From NCBI GenBank assembly GCA_002438345.1, contig DJUJ01000020.1, forward strand, positions 4,018 through 14,365: 10,348 nt of DNA, read 5' to 3'. The position numbers were made by a program, and so were the translations under genes. The notes below the pieces were generated by a model, which was given only the letters and a program-made list of their open reading frames with translations, ran no database searches and was not told the origin of the DNA. The DNA is from Paenibacillus sp. UBA6285. GTDB lineage: Bacteria; Bacillota; Bacilli; Paenibacillales; Paenibacillaceae. Below, piece after piece: positions 6,331 through 10,348 of the stretch; position 1 is the stretch's first letter, and the number at the start of each line of letters is the position of its first letter.

Positions 6331-6555
6331 TCAACGTCCTGCCGATTGGGAATCGGCCCGCCGGCTTCCGCTCTCACCAATGTAACGCCCATTTGCGTTG
6401 CCACTGCCATTCTCAAAACGTTTGCGTTCCGTACGCTCCATCTGAACAATCTGACCTTCGTGCACCACGATGTGCAATGAGCCAAATTCCATATCATCCA
6501 GAAGTCCTGCAATCCGTGTAAGCCATAAATCATCCACTTTCAGCGGTTTAGCCAT
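6331..6555 (-). CDS. yezD: YezD/DUF2292 family small protein
   Basis: A 74-residue protein whose first 50 residues match the DUF2292 (YezD) family: MAKPLKVDDLWLTRIAGLLD, then F-G-S-L-H-I-V-V-H-E-G-Q-I-V-Q-M-E-R-T-E-R-K-R-F at 24-47. This is the family pattern Y/F-G-S-V-x-I-x-V-x-D-G-x-I-V-Q-I-x-x-x-E-K-x-R. The remaining 26 residues are glycine-, serine- and arginine-rich, probably disordered, and not typical of the family. GGGAGG lies 7 bases before the ATG. The biochemical role of DUF2292 is unknown to me. I recall the family being found beside sulfur-assimilation and sulfate-transport genes, and its position 111 bases after cysW, on the same strand and before the terminator, fits. A perfect TATAAT at 6585-6590 may give it separate transcription. 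Confidence 0.85.
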   Translation of the reverse strand: MAKPLKVDDLWLTRIAGLLDDMEFGSLHIVVHEGQIVQMERTERKRFENGSGNANGRYIGESGSRRADSQSAGR

Positions 6556-6584
6556 TCTCTAGCCTCCCTTTCCCCATCCAAAGG

Positions 6585-6590
6585 ATTATA
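6585..6590 (-). promoter_or_regulatory. Candidate -10 element before yezD
   Basis: TATAAT on the minus strand is a perfect sigma-A -10 hexamer about 30 bases before the yezD ATG, with the ribosome binding site just downstream of the expected start point. The -35 region at 17-base spacing (TGGAAT) is weak. It could allow yezD expression independent of the sulfate genes. Confidence 0.35.
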
Positions 6591-6666
6591 TCCGCCTAAT
6601 TTTCACAATTCCATTATTACCAACCAGTATACTATGAATTAACTTAGCACGGAACCAAAAGTACTG

Positions 6667-7530
6667 TCAATGGGCATTTTTTCGTGATAACCAGCTTTTT
6701 ATAATCATCGTCACCAAGGCCAGCAACAGGAGCAGTGAAGCTACTGCAAAAGATGCTGAAAATTGATATTCATTGTACAAAATCTCAACGTGCAGCGGCA
6801 GTGTATTCGTCTCCCCGCGTATATGTCCGGAAACCACAGAGACTGCGCCGAACTCACCCATGGCCCGCGCATTACATAAAATAATGCCGTATAATAAACC
6901 CCATTTAATATTAGGAAGCGTGACTCTGAAAAAGATTTGCCACCCGTGTGCTCCGAGGGTAATCGCTGCCTCTTCCTCCTGTGTACCCTGATCCTCCATC
7001 AGTGGGATCAATTCACGCGCTACAAAGGGGAACGTCACAAACAGCGTAGCGAGCACGATCCCCGGAAGAGCAAATACGATCTTGATATCATGTGCGCTCA
7101 GCCAAGGACCAAACCAACCATTGGCACCGAAGACGAGCACAAAGATCAGACCGCCGATCACCGGCGATACTGCAAATGGGAGATCAATCAAGGTAATGAG
7201 AAACCCTTTGCCACGGAAGCGAAACTTAGTGACTGCCCATGCCGCCGCAACACCAAAGAAAGTGTTCAATGGCACAGTAATCGCTGCAACAAGAAGTGTC
7301 AGCCGCAGTGCGGAACGAGCATCTGGATCAGTCAGGGCAGCTATATATACATTCCAGCCTTTTTTTAGCGCCTCTGTCAGCACGACAACCAAAGGCAGAG
7401 CAATCAGCCAAAAAAGAACTAGTCCTACAGCTCCAATCAACACCCATTTTACAATCGTGGATTCCGTTGTCGCTGGCGAGGACGTATTCTTCTGCAGCTT
7501 GGGGGCTTGGAGTGGGACTGTACCTGCCAA
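6667..7530 (-). CDS. cysW: Sulfate/thiosulfate ABC transporter permease CysW
   Basis: One of the two membrane subunits of the sulfate importer, 287 residues. A cytosolic S/T-rich start is followed by about six membrane helices, the first at about 28-52. The [14 protein letters not shown] block is at 114-127. The EAA loop that docks on the ATPase runs from about 185 to 208: E-E-E-A-A-x-x-L-G-A at 185-194 and P-N at 206-207. A-M-G-E-F-G-A-V follows at 223-230; the L-P-F-A and M-G-E-F-G wording is typical of CysW. The start is TTG at 7530, set by AAAGGAGG 7 bases upstream. It should pair with CysT, but 682 non-coding bases separate them, whereas the two are usually adjacent. Its C-terminus ends 111 bases before yezD. 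Confidence 0.95.
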   Translation of the reverse strand: MAGTVPLQAPKLQKNTSSPATTESTIVKWVLIGAVGLVLFWLIALPLVVVLTEALKKGWNVYIAALTDPDARSALRLTLLVAAITVPLNTFFGVAAAWAVTKFRFRGKGFLITLIDLPFAVSPVIGGLIFVLVFGANGWFGPWLSAHDIKIVFALPGIVLATLFVTFPFVARELIPLMEDQGTQEEEAAITLGAHGWQIFFRVTLPNIKWGLLYGIILCNARAMGEFGAVSVVSGHIRGETNTLPLHVEILYNEYQFSASFAVASLLLLLALVTMIIKSWLSRKNAH

Positions 7531-7551
7531 AATTATTCCTCCTTTAAAGGG

Positions 7552-7583
7552 TTTTACGAAGGCATGATTAGCTTCCGAAAAAT
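7552..7583 (+). repeat. Left terminal inverted repeat of the cysT-cysW element
   Basis: TTTTACGAAG at the outer edge is mirrored by CTTCCGAAAAA at the inner edge, so the repeat can fold on itself. It matches the inverted right end at 8083-8113 with two gaps and three mismatches. Confidence 0.6.
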
Positions 7584-7595
7584 GCAGTATCGACG

Positions 7596-7637
7596 GTAAA
7601 TATGAAGTGTATTCGAGTAAATATGAAGTGTATTCGA
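7596..7637. repeat. 21-base tandem duplication
   Basis: Two perfect copies of a 21-base unit, gtaaatatgaagtgtattcg plus a (7596-7616 and 7617-7637), are followed by the first seven bases of a third copy (7638-7644). The unit length equals two turns of B-DNA, so repeated protein sites would face the same way. It lies 66-107 bases before the cysW start. Confidence 0.9.
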
Positions 7638-7690
7638 GTAAATTTGGGAGTTAGTTGATGATTGCTGTCTCTGGAGTTCTGAAACACGAC

Positions 7691-7803
7691 TACTGGTAAT
7701 GGGTCACTTCCAAGGAATATTGGACTTATCGGATGATCTGCTATCTCCTAATTTGTTATTTTCTGTTTACTGGTAAGGAGTCACTCCGAGGAATATTGGA
7801 CTT
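7691..7803. repeat. Pair of imperfect 36-37-base direct repeats
   Basis: Copy A (7691-7727) and copy B (7768-7803) share TACTGGTAA, GTCACT, AGGAATATTGGACTT and most bases between. Weaker similarity continues for about 25 more bases after each copy, so the ancestral unit was probably about 60 bases or longer. Confidence 0.85.
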
Positions 7804-7813
7804 CCGATCGCTG

Positions 7814-7868
7814 TTATCCTCAGATTTCCTGATTTGAACCGCTCCTCGCGGTAGAAATCCGAGGATAA
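7814..7868. repeat. Two-tier palindrome
   Basis: The outer arms TTATCCTCAGATTT (7814-7827) and AAATCCGAGGATAA (7855-7868) pair in 13 of 14 positions. Inside, ACCGC (7838-7842) and GCGGT (7848-7852) form a second perfect stem around TCCTC. Partial pairing continues outward to about 7804 and 7878. In an RNA crossing this region it would form a long stable hairpin. No T-run follows on either strand, so it is not a standard terminator. Confidence 0.8.
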
Positions 7869-7897
7869 AGGCGAACGCTAACGCTTCTCCAGTTCCA

Positions 7898-8034
7898 AAA
7901 TTCCTCTCCATTCCTTTTTACCAGTTATTAATTTCAAACTCCGAGATCGCTATCGCTCCTCTAACCGCAAATTCCTCTCCATTCCTTTCTTACCAGCCAT
8001 CTGGTTTCAAAACCTCGAGATCGCTATCGCTCCT
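7898..8034. repeat. Pair of imperfect direct repeats of about 65 bases
   Basis: Copy 1 (7898-7960) and copy 2 (7969-8034) both begin AATTCCTCTCCATTCCTTT, contain TACCAG and TTTCAAA, and end in GAGATCGCTATCGCTCCT. They are separated by only 8 bases. The conserved edges with a drifting centre suggest an old duplication within the element. Confidence 0.85.
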
Positions 8035-8082
8035 CCTAAAACCCAGATTACTCTTCGAGTCCTCCTTCTACCGGAAGTCTAC

Positions 8083-8113
8083 ATTTTACGGAAGCAAGAA
8101 TGCTTCGTAAAAT
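8083..8113 (-). repeat. Right terminal inverted repeat of the cysT-cysW element
   Basis: ATTTTAC-G-GAAGCA (8083-8096) pairs with TGCTTC-GTAAAAT (8101-8113) around AGAA, giving 13 pairs with one bulged G. It is the inverted counterpart of 7552-7583. It lies 100 bases after the cysT stop but has no T-run, so it should not act as an efficient intrinsic terminator. Confidence 0.65.
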
Positions 8114-8212
8114 AAAGTCGTCATTTACCTGTTAGGATGTAGCTTCGCTAGTACTCGCTCAGCAAGTTCTAATAAAAAAATGCTTAAAGTATAGAGCGTA
8201 AAACCTAAAGAC

Positions 8213-9067
8213 CTACCGAGAAGTCTTACGCACCCAACGCTGAAGCGTATTAATGACTAACAGCATCAAGAAAGAAATGAGAAGCAAAAGCAACGCGACG
8301 GCGGTAGCTCCGGCATAATCATATTGCTCCAGTTTGGACATGATAAGCAGCGGAGCAATCTCCGTTCGCATTGGCATATTGCCGGAGATGAACACGACGG
8401 AGCCGAATTCGCCAATACCACGGGCAAATGCCAAAGCAAAGCCTGTTAACAGCGGCGGGAACAGCTCAGGCAGTACTACTGAACGAAAGGTTCTCCAGCG
8501 GCCTGCGCCGAGGGTTGCCGAGGCTTCCTCCATATCTCGGTCCAAATCCTCCAGCACCGGCTGTACCGTTCGCACGACGAAAGGTATACCGATGAACATT
8601 AAGGCTAGAGTTATGCCGAGTGGAGTAAATACCACCTTTAATCCCAGTGGCTCAAGCCACGCCCCGATCCAGCCATTTGTGGCATAAAGAGCCGTCAAGG
8701 AGACACCAGCTACAGCTGTCGGTAAAGCAAACGGAAGATCGATCAGCGCATCAAATATTCTTTTGCCCGGAAATTCGTAACGCACTAGTACCCACGCCAG
8801 CAAGAGACCTAGAATAGCATCTACAAAAGCAGCAGCCGCTGCTGTAGATAGGCTGACACGATACGAAGCCAATACACGCGGATCGGTAGCTACATCCCAG
8901 AATTTCGCCCAGCTCAGCCCAGTAGAATTGAACAACAGTGCTGAAAGTGGCAAGAGTACAACGAGACTCAGGTAAAGTACGCTGTACCCCATCGTTATCC
9001 CAAAACCGGGTAGTATCTTTCTCCGCGTTGTCGCCGATACAGCTGTAGTAGTTGCGGTGACACTCAT
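8213..9067 (-). CDS. cysT: Sulfate/thiosulfate ABC transporter permease CysT
   Basis: The other membrane subunit of the sulfate importer (also called CysU), 284 residues. A threonine-rich cytosolic start precedes about six helices: the first at about 26-46, further ones near 70-95, 110-130, 146-168 and 203-225, and the last at about 255-275. The L-I-D-L-P-F-A-L-P-T-A-V-A-G-V signature at 108-122 and G-I-G-E-F-G-S-V-V-F-I-S-G-N at 217-230 are typical of CysT. The EAA loop that contacts the ATPase spans about 180-202 (E-E-A-S-A-T-L-G-A then L-P-E-L). An AAAGGA ribosome binding site lies 10 bases before the ATG. It follows sbp by 92 bases on the same strand and is normally followed closely by cysW; here the repeat element intervenes. 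Confidence 0.95.
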   Translation of the reverse strand: MSVTATTTAVSATTRRKILPGFGITMGYSVLYLSLVVLLPLSALLFNSTGLSWAKFWDVATDPRVLASYRVSLSTAAAAAFVDAILGLLLAWVLVRYEFPGKRIFDALIDLPFALPTAVAGVSLTALYATNGWIGAWLEPLGLKVVFTPLGITLALMFIGIPFVVRTVQPVLEDLDRDMEEASATLGAGRWRTFRSVVLPELFPPLLTGFALAFARGIGEFGSVVFISGNMPMRTEIAPLLIMSKLEQYDYAGATAVALLLLLISFLMLLVINTLQRWVRKTSR

Positions 9068-9159
9068 CCCCTATTCATCCTTTCTCGCCTTCGGCATGTT
9101 AGCCGATCAGCCCCTGCCGGGACAAATCTCATAAGCATAAACTTCATTTCAATAATCCG

Positions 9160-10287
9160 TTATTTAGCCCCTGGCACATAGATCTTGTCAAAGATCCCGC
9201 CATCGTTAAAATGCTTCTCTTGCGTTTCTTTCCAGTTTCCGAATTTGTCAGCTAGTGTGAATAGCTTAATATCTGGGAACTTATCTTTATATTGTTCTTT
9301 TACGCTATCTAGTGTAGGACGGTAATAATTCTCAGCCGCGATTTTTTGTCCTTCTTCACTATAGAGATACTTCAAGTAAGCCTCGGACACCTCACGCGTA
9401 TTTCTTTTATCCACAACCTTATCTACTATTGCTACCGGCGGTTCAGCCAGAATGCTCTCGGATGGATTCACAATATCAAATTTATCTGGGCCTAGCTCTT
9501 CAACGGAAAGATAAGCTTCATTCTCCCATGCAATCAGCACATCGCCAATTCCACGCTCTACAAAAGTGGTCGTCGAACCGCGCGCACCGGTATCCAGCAC
9601 CGGAACATGCTTGAACAGTTCTTTTACAAACTCTTCGGCTTTAGCTTCGTCATTATTGTTGTGGTCTAGCGCGTAGCCCCATGCCGCCAAGTAATTCCAA
9701 CGTGCGCCACCTGATGTTTTCGGATTCGGTGTAATCACCTCTACGCCTTCCTTGAGCAGATCCGGCCAATCTTTAATTCCTTTCGGATTCCCTTTGCGTA
9801 CTAAGAACACGATAGTCGAGGTATAAGGTGAACTATTATGACCGAATTTACTTTGCCAGTCTTCATTGATAAGACCTTTTCCCTGCAAGGCGTCAATATC
9901 ATAACCAAGGGCCAGTGTAACCACATCCGCTTCCAAACCATCAAGCACAGCGCGGCTTTGTTTACCTGATCCACCGTGTGATTGTTTAATCATGACCTTT
10001 TGTCCCGTTTCTTTCTCCCAATAAGCTGCAAAAGCTTTATTATAGTTCTCATATAGCTCACGAGTAGGATCATAGGACACGTTGAGCAGTTCCACCGGAT
10101 CTTTGGATGGAGCTTTTGTAGCTTCAGCAGCATTCGTGGCCTCCGCTGAGTTGGTTGTTGCTGGTGTGTCCGTTGCCGAACTAGCACTATTGCCGCTATT
10201 GTTATTGCCGCCGCAAGCAGAAGTAAGTCCTGCCGTCAGCAACAAGGTAAATCCTACAAGAAGCCCTTTATTCATTTTTTTCTTCAT
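9160..10287 (-). CDS. sbp: Sulfate-binding lipoprotein Sbp
   Basis: The substrate-binding protein of the sulfate/thiosulfate ABC importer, 375 residues, anchored outside the membrane as a lipoprotein. [20 protein letters not shown] begins a signal peptide with a basic start. The likely lipidated cysteine is C25 in L-T-S-A-C-G-G, a slightly atypical lipobox. It is followed by an S/T/N/A-rich spacer (about 26-62). The family signatures S-Y-D-P-T-R-E-L-Y (about 71-79) and [17 protein letters not shown] (about 102-118) are intact, with A-D-V-V-T-L-A-L next and [13 protein letters not shown] in the middle of the protein. The ATG at 10287 is chosen because GGGGAG lies 8 bases upstream and a signal peptide starts there; an in-frame ATG at 10323 would add a non-signal extension. 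It is first in the sulfate locus. Confidence 0.95.
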   Translation of the reverse strand: MKKKMNKGLLVGFTLLLTAGLTSACGGNNNSGNSASSATDTPATTNSAEATNAAEATKAPSKDPVELLNVSYDPTRELYENYNKAFAAYWEKETGQKVMIKQSHGGSGKQSRAVLDGLEADVVTLALGYDIDALQGKGLINEDWQSKFGHNSSPYTSTIVFLVRKGNPKGIKDWPDLLKEGVEVITPNPKTSGGARWNYLAAWGYALDHNNNDEAKAEEFVKELFKHVPVLDTGARGSTTTFVERGIGDVLIAWENEAYLSVEELGPDKFDIVNPSESILAEPPVAIVDKVVDKRNTREVSEAYLKYLYSEEGQKIAAENYYRPTLDSVKEQYKDKFPDIKLFTLADKFGNWKETQEKHFNDGGIFDKIYVPGAK

Positions 10288-10325
10288 CTTTTCCACTCCC
10301 CATATGTTTTTTGGTGCCATCATTT

Positions 10326-10346
10326 CTTTCTTAAAATATAAGAAAG
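10326..10346. promoter_or_regulatory. Perfect 8-base inverted repeat upstream of sbp
   Basis: CTTTCTTA (10326-10333) and TAAGAAAG (10339-10346) are perfect inverted arms around five A/T bases, starting 39 bases before the sbp ATG. The symmetry and position suit a dimeric repressor site over the promoter or leader, or a small leader hairpin. It does not match a sulfur-regulator site I know well, and the promoter itself lies beyond the window edge. Confidence 0.45.
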
Positions 10347-10348
10347 TA

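Larger units (their letters stand above)
7552..8113. mobile_element. MITE-like palindromic repeat element (no coding capacity)
   Basis: The left end (7552-7583) and the reverse complement of the right end (8083-8113) align at 28 of 33 columns: both read TTTTACGAAG, CAT, GCTTCCG and AAAATG in that order. Each end is itself nearly self-complementary. TAAAG occurs just outside both ends (7545-7549 and 8113-8117), a possible target duplication, although two extra G bases on the left make this uncertain. Inside lie tandem and direct repeats and a two-tier palindrome, but no transposase. The layout is that of a non-autonomous miniature inverted-repeat element. It abuts the cysW ribosome binding site. 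From memory, similar GC-palindrome and GATCGCTATCGCTCCT-type repeats recur between genes in Paenibacillus, but I could not search for this. Confidence 0.5.
7531..8212. other. Long non-coding gap between cysT and cysW
   Basis: No convincing reading frame is present on either strand; the longest minus-strand candidate with a start (near 8000) runs only about 16 codons. The stretch holds, from left to right: the cysW ribosome binding site, an inverted-repeat-bounded repeat element (7552-8113), and about 95 bases of AT-rich sequence with a run of seven A residues near 8174-8180. There is no clear terminator for cysT and no strong promoter for cysW, so read-through across the element is the simplest way to express cysW. 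Confidence 0.8.

Noticed and set aside
6309..6533. Second minus-strand frame overlapping yezD
   Set aside because: It is the +1 frame of the yezD region; the yezD frame has the family motif and a GGGAGG site, while this one has neither.
7082..7567. Plus-strand open frame of 161 codons over cysW
   Set aside because: It is antisense to a clear CysW permease gene and shows no family motif or ribosome binding site.
7596..8034. CRISPR-like array
   Set aside because: The repeats are of several different unit lengths, two copies each, without uniform spacers, and no cas genes are present.
8083..8113. Intrinsic terminator of cysT
   Set aside because: The stem is strong but no T-run follows it on the minus strand, and an inverted copy at the other end of the element explains it better as a terminal repeat.

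Overview
The window looks like chromosomal DNA from a Bacillota bacterium, most likely Paenibacillus or a close relative. The evidence is the AGGAGG-type ribosome binding sites before nearly every gene, two TTG starts that are each placed by such a site, a mid-range GC content with a locally GC-rich gene, and protein families whose wording matches Paenibacillus/Bacillus homologues. The genus is inferred from remembered family resemblance, not from a search. Most genes lie on the minus strand.

From left to right: (i) 1-934, a minus-strand operon for the two-subunit iron-sulfur L-serine dehydratase, sdaAB then sdaAA, joined by an ATGA overlap, with sdaAA running off the left edge. (ii) 1089-2624, a patchy accessory stretch: the C-terminal scrap of a GNAT acetyltransferase, an intact DUF4269-type nucleotidyltransferase-like gene with a TTG start, the N-terminal scrap of a YhxC/YhxD-type short-chain dehydrogenase, and an unrecognised five-helix membrane protein on the plus strand. 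(iii) 2632-5656, minus strand: the bifunctional NAD(P)HX repair enzyme Nnr, an NmrA-like NAD(P)-binding protein and a small GNAT acetyltransferase with its own terminator. (iv) 5913-6221, a plus-strand small membrane protein that shares a bidirectional hairpin terminator with the last gene of the sulfate locus.

(v) 6331-10348, minus strand: a sulfate/thiosulfate uptake locus in the order sbp (binding lipoprotein), cysT, cysW (permeases) and a YezD/DUF2292 small protein. Sbp would capture sulfate at the outer face of the membrane and hand it to the CysT-CysW channel. The CysA ATPase that should power this channel is not in the window.

The most unusual stretch is the 682-base non-coding gap between cysT and cysW, two genes that normally sit almost back to back. 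About 560 bases of it are bounded by imperfect inverted repeats of about 32 bases, each of which can itself fold into a hairpin. The interior holds a 21-base tandem duplication, two pairs of longer direct repeats and a two-tier palindrome. I read it as a MITE-like non-autonomous repeat element inserted just upstream of the cysW ribosome binding site. A perfect 8-base inverted repeat just upstream of sbp is a candidate operator or leader hairpin. I found no CRISPR array, tRNA, rRNA or intact transposase.
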